Origin: Pseudomonadota bacterium
GTDB taxonomy: Bacteria > Bdellovibrionota > Bacteriovoracia > Bacteriovoracales > Bacteriovoracaceae
Assembly: GCA_023432655.1 (NCBI GenBank)
Contig: JAEYUK010000035.1
Location: forward strand, 1-24,616
DNA length: 24,616 nt
Direction: 5' to 3'
In this document: positions 1 through 7,454 of the stretch, piece after piece
How positions within the stretch are numbered: the stretch's first letter is position 1
How the letters are laid out: each line of letters starts with the position of its first letter
Notes under the pieces: model-generated
Databases searched by the model: none
Seen by the model: only the letters and a program-made list of their open reading frames with translations
Told to the model about the DNA's origin: nothing
Translations under genes and position numbers: made by a program

Positions 1-1
1 C

Positions 2-508
2 TCCGAAACCTTAGTCGCGCATGATCTGACTTTTGGAAAAGATTCCCCATCTCTTCTGGATAAATTTCTGTTCCGCGAGTTAAAAAACGCCTATGGCCGC
101 TCCAGGGACACTGATTGCCAGGAAAATCAAAATCTCACTCCCCACCGAAGAGAATACCAAAATACTCCCAAACAGATTAAAGGCAGTAAGTGTGATTATT
201 TCTCTGTGGTCTATCGCTGTGAAGATTTCTCAAAACTTTCACAGGATCCTGATATTCAAAAACTCATGAAGATGCAGCAAAAGCTTTTCATTCTCCTCAT
301 GAATTCAAATCTTCTTGTTACAAAACTAGAGCGGGACATGATGCTGAATGAAGCTGATGAAATAGCGGCAAGGGCCTTGGAAGAATTGAGCTTTTCAAGT
401 CTTCCTAAGGATCAGGAAATGGTTTTAGTATTAAAATATTTTACGGCCTCAGGGATCAGGAAATCGCTGGAACTGGCGGATCTTATTCCGGCAACGGAAG
501 CGCTTTAA
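2..508 (+). CDS. 3' end of an unrecognised protein (5' partial)
   Basis: The frame is open from base 2 to the TAA at 506-508, giving 168 residues, so the gene begins upstream of the window. A GTG at 206 is in frame, but the open frame before it and the lack of a Shine-Dalgarno make it an unlikely start. The visible protein is soluble. Its first 65 residues are polar and probably loosely folded. The last 100 look helical, with alternating hydrophobic and charged residues and a hydrophobic stretch around FILLMNSNLLV. I see no signal peptide, membrane segment or catalytic motif and do not recognise the family. It converges with htpG, and the hairpin at 518-535 lies between the two stops. Confidence 0.7.
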   Translation, partial: SETLVAHDLTFGKDSPSLLDKFLFRELKNAYGRSRDTDCQENQNLTPHRREYQNTPKQIKGSKCDYFSVVYRCEDFSKLSQDPDIQKLMKMQQKLFILLMNSNLLVTKLERDMMLNEADEIAARALEELSFSSLPKDQEMVLVLKYFTASGIRKSLELADLIPATEAL

Positions 509-510
509 GG

Positions 511-535
511 AATAAAAAAGGGCCCGAAGGCCCTT
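511..535 (-). terminator. Intrinsic terminator of htpG (UUCG tetraloop)
   Basis: A 7-bp stem (AAGGGCC/GGCCCTT, 518-524 with 529-535) closes a four-base loop. Read on the minus strand the loop is TTCG, the very stable tetraloop, and the stem is followed by TTTTTTATT. It begins 6 bases past the htpG stop. On the plus strand the hairpin is followed only by CAAAATTT, so it would terminate the upstream plus-strand gene poorly. Confidence 0.85.
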
Positions 536-541
536 CAAAAT

Positions 542-2395
542 TTAAACAATAAACTGAGATAGCTCTTGCACCAGCGACTGAGAACGAGTCACAAATTTCT
601 CTTTCTCCTCAGAAGTTAAACCTTCCGAAGAAAGGCTCGCAAGATCCGAAACATGGTGACAGATCTTCTCAGCAAGTTCTTTCTTCTCACCTTTTTCCCA
701 GATTTTAAAAGCATTCTGAACCAAAACGTTTCTTGGGTTCACTACCAAGGTCTTCTTAATTGGCATCGAGAATCCAGTCTGGCCCATGGCCTTAGTCATC
801 TGCTGGAAGCGCTTCATGTTTTCATCGATTTTAAAGTAAGCACTAGAAGAAGAGTTTTTTAGACTCTTAACATCCACATCAAGTTTAGCTTCCATGTCCT
901 TATTGTCGCCCACAAGAACTTGTTTAAAGAAGTCCTTCACCCTAATGTCGTCCGGTTGTGTCTGCTCGCCATCCAGAAGGTTTTCCACTTCAGTGTCAAT
1001 CGCGGCGAACTTAAAGGACTGCTCCCCAATTTTCTTCATCTCTGAGTGCTGCATGAAGTGAGGATCGATGTATTGATCTGTTTCAAGCACCTGAATGCCT
1101 TCAGCGAGAAGCTGTTTACGAAGGGACTCATCACTCATGTTCTTTTCAAAGTAGACGTACTTGTCTTTAAGTTTTTCCTTGTAAGCTTCAGGGATAGAAG
1201 CCTGATAGTCTTCCAGAGTAACAAGTTTTCCGTCGGTGTTTTTAAAGAGAACAAATTTTCTCATCACTTCATCGAACTTCTCATCCTGCATACATCCGTA
1301 TTTGACGAATAGACCGATGTCTTCCCACGCTTTCTCATAGCGCTCGCGATCAGAGTTAAAGAGTTTTTTTAGAGACTCAGAAACTTTCTTAATGATGTAG
1401 TTTGAGATCTTTCTGATATTAGGATCTCCTTGAAGGGCCGAACGAGAAACGTTCAGTGGAATATCCACTGAATCAATCGCACCTTTTAAAAGACCCAGGA
1501 AATCTGGAACAACGTTCTTCACGTTATCCGAAACAAAAACTTGTTTGGAATAAAGCTTAATCCCGTTTTCCTGAATTGGTTTATTTGGATTAAGTTTTGG
1601 GAAGAAGAGAACCCCTTGAAGAGTGAACGGGTGATCTACGTTGAGATGTAACCAGAAAAGAGGTTCTTGTTCCATTGGGAACATCTTGCGGTAGAACTCT
1701 TTATAGTCTTCATCTTTAAGAGTGGTGGGATCTTTTTTCCAAAGGGGAGTGGTTTCGTTAATTTGCTCTTCGCCTACCATAATTGGGTAAGGCATGAAGT
1801 CGCAGTAACGGTTAAGGGTTTCTTTGAGTTTCCATTCATCCAGGAATTCTTCGCCGTCAGCTCCAATGGTAAGAGTGATCTTGGTCCCAATGTCTGATTT
1901 CGTTGATTCAGAGAATTCGTAATCCGTGTCTCCTAGGCAAGTCCATTTGGTCGGAGTTGAGCCTGGAACCATGGAAAGGGATTCCACTTCAACTTTTTCT
2001 GCCACCATGAAAGCGGAATAGAAACCTAGACCAAACTTTCCGATGATTTCGTCTTTAGTACTGGTGTTCCCCATGGCCTTCATCTTTTGCACGAATTCTT
2101 CAGCACCTGAGAAGGCGAGTTGAGCGATGTATTTTTCTACTTCCGCTTCACTCATCCCCAGACCGTTATCGGTGATGGTAATAGTGCGGGCCTCTTTATT
2201 CAGTTCAATCTGAACTTTCCCTTCCGGGGTTTCGTGGCCCTGGGTGCGGGCGAGGGTGTGTCTTTTGGTGATTGCGTCACAAGCGTTAGAAACCAATTCT
2301 CGGACAAAAATGTCATGTTCCGAGTAAAGCCATTTCTTAATAATGGGAAATATATCGTTGGTTTTAACTGAAATCGAACCCTTGCGGTTAGTCAT
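542..2395 (-). CDS. htpG: Molecular chaperone HtpG (bacterial Hsp90)
   Basis: Cytosolic ATP-dependent chaperone that remodels late folding intermediates with the DnaK system. The 617 residues are close to the usual length of about 624. The N-terminal GHKL ATPase domain shows the N-box with E33, N37 and D40, the DNGLGM motif with D76 and G80 (residues 76-81), and the ATP-lid glycine motif GKFGLGFYSAFMV at 119-131. The middle domain carries NVSRSALQ, which holds the arginine that contacts the gamma-phosphate. The C-terminal dimerisation domain lacks the eukaryotic MEEVD tail, as expected in bacteria. The ATG at 2395 has GGAGG (2400-2404) five bases upstream. The gene stands alone, divergent from the asparaginase, and ends in a strong terminator. 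Confidence 0.98.
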   Translation of the reverse strand: MTNRKGSISVKTNDIFPIIKKWLYSEHDIFVRELVSNACDAITKRHTLARTQGHETPEGKVQIELNKEARTITITDNGLGMSEAEVEKYIAQLAFSGAEEFVQKMKAMGNTSTKDEIIGKFGLGFYSAFMVAEKVEVESLSMVPGSTPTKWTCLGDTDYEFSESTKSDIGTKITLTIGADGEEFLDEWKLKETLNRYCDFMPYPIMVGEEQINETTPLWKKDPTTLKDEDYKEFYRKMFPMEQEPLFWLHLNVDHPFTLQGVLFFPKLNPNKPIQENGIKLYSKQVFVSDNVKNVVPDFLGLLKGAIDSVDIPLNVSRSALQGDPNIRKISNYIIKKVSESLKKLFNSDRERYEKAWEDIGLFVKYGCMQDEKFDEVMRKFVLFKNTDGKLVTLEDYQASIPEAYKEKLKDKYVYFEKNMSDESLRKQLLAEGIQVLETDQYIDPHFMQHSEMKKIGEQSFKFAAIDTEVENLLDGEQTQPDDIRVKDFFKQVLVGDNKDMEAKLDVDVKSLKNSSSSAYFKIDENMKRFQQMTKAMGQTGFSMPIKKTLVVNPRNVLVQNAFKIWEKGEKKELAEKICHHVSDLASLSSEGLTSEEKEKFVTRSQSLVQELSQFIV

Positions 2396-2430
2396 AAGTC
2401 CTCCAAAATACTGGTGTCAAATTGTCCGTC

Positions 2431-2459
2431 TTGTCATTTAGCGTAATAATACCTACAAA
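2431..2459 (+). promoter_or_regulatory. Candidate promoter for the asparaginase-nuclease pair
   Basis: TTGTCA (2431-2436) and TACAAA (2454-2459) are separated by exactly 17 bases, about 40 bases before the asparaginase start. The promoter at 7223-7251 has the same TACAAA box with a 17-base spacer. It overlaps the divergent htpG promoter region, so the two may compete. Confidence 0.4.
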
Positions 2460-2486
2460 ATATGGGTCCCAAAATTTAAACGTCAA
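2457..2486 (-). promoter_or_regulatory. Candidate sigma70-type promoter for htpG
   Basis: On the minus strand, TTGACG (2481-2486) lies 18 bases from TATTTT (2457-2462). The position suits transcription of htpG with a leader of about 55 bases. No clear sigma32-type heat-shock promoter was recognised. The assignment rests on consensus matching alone. Confidence 0.35.
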
Positions 2487-2502
2487 GGTTTGCTAAAATT
2501 TT

Positions 2503-3027
2503 ATGTCTAATCTCGTAATGCCGCTTTCGATCCTGACCACCGGCGGGACCATTGAAAAAGTCTATGACGAATTTGAAGGCTCTCTTCAAAATCGCGAAAC
2601 CATCGTCAAAAATAAAATACTCCAGAAGCTTCGTCTCCCGTACACCGACATTACCGTAAAGCAGATCATGTCGAAAGACTCGCTCTACATGGATGATCAT
2701 GATCGGGAGCTTATTTTAAATTCAGTTAAAGAACATGAAGAAATAGGGGACCCTATTGTTATCCTTCATGGCACTGACACCATGGATGTCACGGCCAAAT
2801 ACTGCTGGGAAAATCATCAGGAAGTAAAAGTTCCGGTGGTGTTTACTGGAGCGATGAAGCCATTGGGGTTTGATGACTCTGATGCTGCCCAAAATGTCAT
2901 AGAAGCCATCTTTGCGGCGCGAATTTTAAGTCCGGGCTACTATGTTACTTTCCACGGAAAACTCTATACCGTTCCGAAGTTCAGAAAAAATAAACAACGA
3001 GGAACCTTCGAGGAGATCGAATTATGA
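2503..3027 (+). CDS. Single-domain asparaginase-type amidohydrolase
   Basis: Probable cytosolic amidohydrolase of the L-asparaginase family (Asn to Asp plus ammonia). The catalytic signatures are present: TTGGTI at 12-17 with nucleophile Thr16, HGTDTM at 89-94 with Thr91 and Asp92, and GAMKP at 116-120 with Lys119, matching the T/T-D-K set of E. coli asparaginase. At 174 residues it covers only the N-terminal catalytic domain; classical enzymes have about 330 residues with a C-terminal domain that completes the active site. Short stand-alone forms are known in bacteria, and this frame ends cleanly, so it does not look like a fresh truncation. There is no signal peptide. The start has only a weak distant Shine-Dalgarno (CAAGG). 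Its stop overlaps the next gene (ATGA), which implies coupled translation. The true substrate is uncertain. Confidence 0.85.
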   Translation: MSNLVMPLSILTTGGTIEKVYDEFEGSLQNRETIVKNKILQKLRLPYTDITVKQIMSKDSLYMDDHDRELILNSVKEHEEIGDPIVILHGTDTMDVTAKYCWENHQEVKVPVVFTGAMKPLGFDDSDAAQNVIEAIFAARILSPGYYVTFHGKLYTVPKFRKNKQRGTFEEIEL

Positions 3028-3854
3028 AAACTCTGATTCTCGCGTTCGCCTTCATTTCTACAAACGCCCTGGCCTGGGGACCGACTGGTCACCGAGCTGT
3101 CGCTCAGGTTGCTGAGAGGTACATGAACTCTGGGGCCCTTCTTAAGGCCTATACTCTTCTGGGGAATAAAAATCTCGCACGAGTGGCCACTTGGGCGGAT
3201 GAAATAAAATCAGAACCTGCTCAGTATTCTCATACTTACAATTGGCACTACACTGATTGGCCTGATCATGCCCATGAACACGATGAAAGCACTTCAACCG
3301 GAAAGCTCGTGGGTGCTATTCGTGAACAGTTAGAAGTTTTAAAGAATGCCAGCGCCACTCAGGAACAAAAAGCTTTTGCTTTAAAATTTGTGATTCACTT
3401 GGTGGGTGACCTTCACATGCCTTTTCACGTAGGAAATGGTCTTGATAGAGGAGGGAATTCTTGTAAGGTTCTTTTCCATAATGAAGCCACTAATCTTCAC
3501 GCCCTGTGGGATGAGAAGATGATTGATTTCACCAAACTAAGTTACACAGAATTATCTCTTTATGTTTTTCAAGGCCGAAGTAAAGAAGAGATCAAGGCCT
3601 GGAGAACTGGTGAGCTTGTGGACTGGGCACGCGAGTCTAAACAACTTAGAGCTTCCATCTATCCTGCGAACGTGACTCCGGTGACTGGGCCCGCGACAGT
3701 GAAACAATACTGCCGCACCGATATTACGGTTCTTAAAGAAGACATGCCGAAGCTCTCGTACGACTATAGTTACCAGTTCATGCCAGTGGTTGAGCAGCGC
3801 CTTTTCCAAGCTGGTCTTCGTCTGGCCGTCCTCTTAAATGAGGCGCTTAAATAG
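3024..3854 (+). CDS. Secreted S1/P1-family zinc nuclease
   Basis: Exported zinc-dependent nuclease that cuts single-stranded DNA and RNA and removes 3' phosphates. A Sec signal peptide (residues 1-17) ends in ALA before Trp18. This matters because the new N-terminal Trp of P1 nuclease is itself a zinc ligand. The whole trinuclear zinc set can be followed: W18, H23, D59, H75 (NWHYTDW), H125 and D129 and H135 (HLVGDLHMPFH), H159 and D163 (HALWD). The 276 residues match the family. The start overlaps the asparaginase stop by ATGA. In a predator such an enzyme could digest prey nucleic acids, but that is inference. Zinc-dependent phospholipase C shares the fold; the spacing here fits the nuclease branch better. 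Confidence 0.93.
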   Translation: MKTLILAFAFISTNALAWGPTGHRAVAQVAERYMNSGALLKAYTLLGNKNLARVATWADEIKSEPAQYSHTYNWHYTDWPDHAHEHDESTSTGKLVGAIREQLEVLKNASATQEQKAFALKFVIHLVGDLHMPFHVGNGLDRGGNSCKVLFHNEATNLHALWDEKMIDFTKLSYTELSLYVFQGRSKEEIKAWRTGELVDWARESKQLRASIYPANVTPVTGPATVKQYCRTDITVLKEDMPKLSYDYSYQFMPVVEQRLFQAGLRLAVLLNEALK

Positions 3855-3878
3855 TCCTAAAAAGCTAAGTTCTTTAAT

Positions 3879-3917
3879 CGGGATTTGTAACTTGTTGTAA
3901 AAACGTTACAAGTCCCG
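3879..3917 (+). repeat. Imperfect inverted repeat between nuclease and lipoprotein genes
   Basis: A 13-bp stem (3879-3891 with 3905-3917, one T-G wobble) encloses a 13-base loop. The core is TTGTAAC...GTTACAA. No T-run follows on the plus strand, so it is not a standard intrinsic terminator. It could be a weak terminator of the nuclease operon or a protein-binding palindrome upstream of the lipoprotein gene. Confidence 0.6.
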
Positions 3918-3931
3918 CTCTCTTCCGGCAA

Positions 3932-3961
3932 TTGTTTCTCCCCCCATAATAAATTTATAGA
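3932..3961 (+). promoter_or_regulatory. Weak candidate promoter for the lipoprotein gene
   Basis: TTGTTT (3932-3937) and TATAGA (3956-3961) are 18 bases apart, about 42 bases before the start at 4004. Both boxes match the consensus only moderately. Confidence 0.3.
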
Positions 3962-3988
3962 TTTAAAAAAGAAGGACCGAAAAGTCTT

Positions 3989-4003
3989 AAGAGGTCTGAG
4001 ACC
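3989..4003 (+). promoter_or_regulatory. Ribosome binding site followed by a palindrome touching the start codon
   Basis: AAGAGG (3989-3994) lies 9 bases before the ATG at 4004 and fixes that start. The bases between form a perfect 11-base palindrome, GGTCTGAGACC (3993-4003). With a one-base centre it cannot fold as RNA, but a repressor dimer could bind it as DNA. It may be chance. Confidence 0.45.
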
Positions 4004-6007
4004 ATGGATAAAGGTTTTTTGGGTAGTAAAATTCTAGGGCAATTACTTGCGATGATTTTTTTCATCTCCGGATGCTTGTCTTCAGATATTCCTACCGCCA
4101 CCAATTCCGCTCAAACCGGAACCATCGGCAATTCAACCAGCGGCAGTGGTGCTGGTGCCGGAGATTCAACCATCGGTCAAGGCACTTCACTTCCTCCTAC
4201 AGTAGAAATCAGACATTTAATTGAACCAAATCTTGCCACTGATACTAGCTATAACACTGGTACGGGTTACGGTGGAGGCGGAAGTTACGTTCGAAAACTC
4301 ACCATTCCTAAAAACTTCGCAGGCCGCCTTTATGTGGCGGGGATTAATATTGCCTCATTAACCAATCGTCACGTCACAGTTCGTTTTAAATTCGGGATGA
4401 ACCGCGAAGTGGTTTCCATTCCGGCCGTGGTGACGAAAGCTCCTGGGATCACTCCTCAAACAGATATTTCTGTTCTGGTTTTAGATCTTCGCTCCGAGCC
4501 CTTTAGAAACATTCGTCTGCCTTATGATCTCTATGATTATAATGATTATGAATTAGACTCGAACGGGAAACTCGCTCCTGGTGTCTCACCGGTGCAAGAT
4601 AACCGTGATACGGGTTTATATTGTCGTGGTCTTCGCATTGAAGATGATCCCACTTTTCAGGGTGTAGGCGCTTGTGATGGAGTTCAATACAATCCGGATC
4701 AGCCGGCAGAACAATGTCTCTACGCTTATGCCAAAGTTCTGGACCAGGGACTTATTCAGGAATCAGGAAGCTCGAAAGTTGCGATGACTCCATCTTTTCC
4801 TCAAGTAAAAAGTATCAGTGGTGGAAGTTATCTAGAAGACTATATGAACTATAAGCTTCAGAAACCGCTTCCAGACACTATGCCTACGACTGTTCCTTAT
4901 GTTGCAGGTTCTTATGTCTTCAGTACTTCATCTATGAGTACCGATTCAACTCCGATTACTTTTACTTATCCGACATCTATCTGGGATCCTGTCACGATCC
5001 TGGGAACACGCTACTACTATCGTGGCCCTTATCGTTTGATTAACAGCAATGAATGGCAATTTAAATTCCCTGAGCTTGATGGTGAGAAGAGACTTTTCCG
5101 TCGCGGTTCATGGGTGGATTATCCACTATATCTTACTCAACCGCTCCCGGATGATAATAGTAATGATCCTGTTCAAAATAGACTCTATTATAATTCTTAT
5201 CTTTTCCCACTTGCTACGAAACTAGATCTCACGGCCGGCATTCCGCACATGGCTTCAGATGAAGCCGATGGAGTACGAACCGAGCAGACCCTGGCCGTTT
5301 CCGGTAAGACTTTATGGATGGATGGGGCCAATGCCCGTGCTCAGAGTAAGAACTATGATCTCGAACACATTGGTTCGTGTAACGTCAGTGCCGTTTTAGA
5401 AATTACCGCTAAAGATGACAATGGCGTTGAGTACATTATCGCTAACTCCAATGAAGTAAAACTTCAGCTAGTTCGTCCAACACAGTACCGAACTGATGTG
5501 GGTAACGAAGTTCTTTATAATAACTTTAAGAGTTGCTCGACCAACGCCGGTTGCGGTGGCAGTGAATGTTGTTTTAACAACCGCTGTTGGGATGAGACTT
5601 TGGTGTCCCAGTGTTTTGATTCAACCAGCACTCAAGGAAATCGTATTGTAGGTGAGAGCTGTACCAGTGATTTAGAATGCACGAGCTTATGCTGTAACTC
5701 AAGCACCGGTATGTGTGCCCCTCATAACAGTATCGTTTCTCCTCCTGTTCTTTGTAATAAACCGATTGGTGGAGCATGTATCGCTAAAGAGTGGTGTCAG
5801 AAAACAACTGTGACGAAATGTCTGATTGTTAAAACTGGGACTGACACTCTAGGAAATACAACCTGTCGTCAGCACTGTTACAACGTGGAAGAGTTTGGTG
5901 ACTGTAAGAATGGAACTTGTGTTCCGCCGGTCCAGGAAACTATTCCTCCCTTTGATCCGAATGCTCCGGGCGCTTGTAATAACGCCGTGCCTGCGCCTAA
6001 CTTTTAG
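4004..6007 (+). CDS. Large lipoprotein with cysteine-rich C-terminal repeats, function unknown
   Basis: I do not recognise this 667-residue protein. The N-terminus is a lipoprotein signal: basic start, hydrophobic core and lipobox ISGC with lipidation at Cys24. The residue after Cys is Leu, not Asp, so outer-membrane sorting is plausible. Residues about 25-65 are a Ser/Thr/Gly-rich linker. The middle part, to about residue 505, is rich in Tyr, Asp and beta-type sequence. From residue 511 to about 654 it is cysteine-rich. Two segments repeat the pattern C-x5-C-x3/4-CC-x4-6-C (CGGSECCFNNRC and the stretch ending TSLCCNSSTGMC), followed by more Cys pairs. This looks like small disulfide-bonded knots, as in Dickkopf or granulin-like modules. 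That suggests a stable exposed surface protein, perhaps for attachment. It stands alone between an inverted repeat and the promoter of the next gene. Confidence 0.85.
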   Translation: MDKGFLGSKILGQLLAMIFFISGCLSSDIPTATNSAQTGTIGNSTSGSGAGAGDSTIGQGTSLPPTVEIRHLIEPNLATDTSYNTGTGYGGGGSYVRKLTIPKNFAGRLYVAGINIASLTNRHVTVRFKFGMNREVVSIPAVVTKAPGITPQTDISVLVLDLRSEPFRNIRLPYDLYDYNDYELDSNGKLAPGVSPVQDNRDTGLYCRGLRIEDDPTFQGVGACDGVQYNPDQPAEQCLYAYAKVLDQGLIQESGSSKVAMTPSFPQVKSISGGSYLEDYMNYKLQKPLPDTMPTTVPYVAGSYVFSTSSMSTDSTPITFTYPTSIWDPVTILGTRYYYRGPYRLINSNEWQFKFPELDGEKRLFRRGSWVDYPLYLTQPLPDDNSNDPVQNRLYYNSYLFPLATKLDLTAGIPHMASDEADGVRTEQTLAVSGKTLWMDGANARAQSKNYDLEHIGSCNVSAVLEITAKDDNGVEYIIANSNEVKLQLVRPTQYRTDVGNEVLYNNFKSCSTNAGCGGSECCFNNRCWDETLVSQCFDSTSTQGNRIVGESCTSDLECTSLCCNSSTGMCAPHNSIVSPPVLCNKPIGGACIAKEWCQKTTVTKCLIVKTGTDTLGNTTCRQHCYNVEEFGDCKNGTCVPPVQETIPPFDPNAPGACNNAVPAPNF

Positions 6008-6010
6008 TGA

Positions 6011-6039
6011 TTGATCCACTCCTTTCTTCGAGGCATAAT
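6011..6039 (+). promoter_or_regulatory. Promoter for the epimerase-rhomboid operon
   Basis: TTGATC (6011-6016), a 17-base spacer and CATAAT (6034-6039) form a good sigma70-type promoter directly after the lipoprotein stop. Transcription would begin near 6046, leaving a leader of about 14 bases that holds little beyond the GGAG Shine-Dalgarno (6051-6054). Confidence 0.55.
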
Positions 6040-6059
6040 AGGAATCGAAAGGAGCCCCC

Positions 6060-6485
6060 ATGTCTTTACCTGAACTAAAGGATTGTATCCTTGACCATAT
6101 AGCGATTGCTGTTAAGAGCATTCCTGCTGCTAAAAAATTCTACCAGGATCTTGGATTAGTATTCTCGGATGAAATTGAAGAAGTGAAGGATCAAAAGGTT
6201 TTGACCGCTTTTGCTTCAGTTGATCACAACGCTCATATTGAACTTTTGGAACCAACTTCGGAAGAAAGTGCTATTCATAAATTCATCACCACCAAAGGTG
6301 AGGGGCTTCATCATTTGTGTTTTAAAGTTCCGGATGTCCGAGCGAAGACTCAAGAACTAACTGATAAAGGGTATAAGTTTATTTACCCTGAGCCGCGAAT
6401 CGGTGCGGGTGGGTGTCTGGTGAACTTTCTCCATCCCAAATCCACTGGTGGAGTTCTTATTGAGATTTCTCAGAGGCCAGAATGA
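6060..6485 (+). CDS. mce: Methylmalonyl-CoA epimerase (VOC family)
   Basis: Converts (S)- to (R)-methylmalonyl-CoA, linking propionyl-CoA breakdown (odd-chain fatty acids, Val, Ile, Met) to succinyl-CoA in the cytosol. The 141 residues match the family. Two beta-alpha-beta-beta-beta (VOC) modules are visible, at about 9-65 and 80-138. Likely metal ligands are His13 (LDHIAIAV), Glu61 (HIELLEP), a His of the GLHHLCF motif (84/85) and Glu135 (LIEIS). GLHHLCFKV and the GAGGCLVNFLHP stretch are typical of epimerases and argue against glyoxalase I. GGAG lies 5 bases before the ATG. The stop overlaps the rhomboid start (ATGA). No methylmalonyl-CoA mutase gene is in the window. Confidence 0.93.
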   Translation: MSLPELKDCILDHIAIAVKSIPAAKKFYQDLGLVFSDEIEEVKDQKVLTAFASVDHNAHIELLEPTSEESAIHKFITTKGEGLHHLCFKVPDVRAKTQELTDKGYKFIYPEPRIGAGGCLVNFLHPKSTGGVLIEISQRPE

Positions 6486-7201
6486 ATCAGGTTCAATTTC
6501 AAGCACCCAAGCTTTCTAAACTGAATAAGATCATTTTGATCGCGGCGGTAGTCGGGTTTCTGGTGACAGCGATTCTTAAGGCGATTGGTGTCCTTTCCTT
6601 AACGAGTATTCTGGGACTTTCCAGCAATGGAGTCTCGCAGGGTTTGGTGTTTCAGCTCATTACTTATCCCTTTGTTGAAACGCAGTTAATGAGCATGCTC
6701 TTTAACGGACTCATTCTTTGGTTCATTGGCTCGGAACTTGAATCCCAATGGGGAACAAAGATTTATCTTAGATTTCTTCTCCTGGTGGTATTAGGAGTAG
6801 GGCTTATTTTTAGCTTAGTGAATCTGGTCTTCTTTTTTGGAACATCCGTCCATTTTGCTTCGTTATATGGTCTTTCCGGAATAAATCTGGCCCTTTTGAT
6901 TGCCTATTCCCTGATTTATCCTGATCGCCAGATGGCCTTTATGATGATTTTTCCAATGAAGGCCCGGACTTTTTGTTGGATTTTAGTGGCGATTGAAGCC
7001 TATATGGCCATTTTCACCTCCCTTAAAACCTCCTGGGCCCACTTACTGGCCATGGGAATCAGCTTTTTGATTATTCATTTCCAGAACCGCCCTCTAGTAA
7101 AAAAGGTTCTGCAGTCCCAGTGGGGCGCTCGTCCGGCCAAGAAAAAGCATCTTTATGTGGTTAAGGACGATGATCAGAACCCACCAAAATACTGGCAATA
7201 A
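6482..7201 (+). CDS. Rhomboid-family intramembrane serine protease
   Basis: Polytopic inner-membrane protein of 239 residues, with about six hydrophobic helices between residues 15 and 200 and a charged cytosolic tail. Rhomboids cut transmembrane substrates with a Ser-His dyad. Visible motifs are the helix-2 asparagine in MLFNGLILWFIGSELE (N75), the WGT loop after it, the nucleophile motif GLSG with Ser132, and the helix-6 histidine in WAHLLAMG (H187). The dyad seems intact, so the enzyme is probably active, although the helix-6 glycine pattern is weaker than in GlpG. ATGA overlap with the epimerase gene implies coupled translation, not necessarily shared function. The substrate is unknown. 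No terminator follows, and a new promoter starts 22 bases downstream. Confidence 0.82.
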   Translation: MNQVQFQAPKLSKLNKIILIAAVVGFLVTAILKAIGVLSLTSILGLSSNGVSQGLVFQLITYPFVETQLMSMLFNGLILWFIGSELESQWGTKIYLRFLLLVVLGVGLIFSLVNLVFFFGTSVHFASLYGLSGINLALLIAYSLIYPDRQMAFMMIFPMKARTFCWILVAIEAYMAIFTSLKTSWAHLLAMGISFLIIHFQNRPLVKKVLQSQWGARPAKKKHLYVVKDDDQNPPKYWQ

Positions 7202-7222
7202 CATATTGTGGTGTGTTAATTC

Positions 7223-7251
7223 TTGCGTACTCTCTTGCTGAGTGGTACAAA
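7223..7251 (+). promoter_or_regulatory. Promoter of the 58-residue gene
   Basis: TTGCGT (7223-7228) and TACAAA (7246-7251) are separated by 17 bases. Transcription would begin near 7258, about 19 bases before the ATG at 7277. Together with the dedicated terminator at 7494-7533 this defines a short single-gene transcript. Confidence 0.5.
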
Positions 7252-7276
7252 GAGTTTCGTTTAAAAGTGAGGACTT

Positions 7277-7453
7277 ATGAAATTGAGATTAGCTCTTGAA
7301 GAAAAACTACTTGATGTTCGCGTTCGTGACCGTCTAATTGCTGAAGGCAAGATCACTAAAGAAGAAGTGCAAAAATATCTTAATAGTCTTCCTGATGAAG
7401 GTAACAATGCGGTTCCTCTAGATCAAGAAGAAGCTAGCGGAAACCTTCAGTAA
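7277..7453 (+). CDS. Small acidic protein of 58 residues, function unknown
   Basis: A short open frame from ATG 7277 to TAA 7453, preceded by the Shine-Dalgarno GTGAGGA with about 4 bases of spacing. It encodes a soluble protein that starts MKLRLALEEKLLDVRVRDRL. The first 38 residues look like an amphipathic helix pair with the turn AEGKITKEEV, and the last 20 are acidic and probably disordered. Its own promoter, ribosome site and terminator make it a real gene despite its size. Neither sequence nor context shows a function. It converges tail to tail with the fliL-like gene with one base between the stops. High expression is plausible given its compact, well-delimited unit. Confidence 0.8.
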   Translation: MKLRLALEEKLLDVRVRDRLIAEGKITKEEVQKYLNSLPDEGNNAVPLDQEEASGNLQ

Positions 7454-7454
7454 T

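Noticed and set aside
6019..6054. CTCCTTTC...GAAAGGAG inverted repeat that could hide the Shine-Dalgarno of the epimerase gene.
   Set aside because: The good promoter at 6011-6039 would start transcription near 6046, so the left arm would not be in the RNA.
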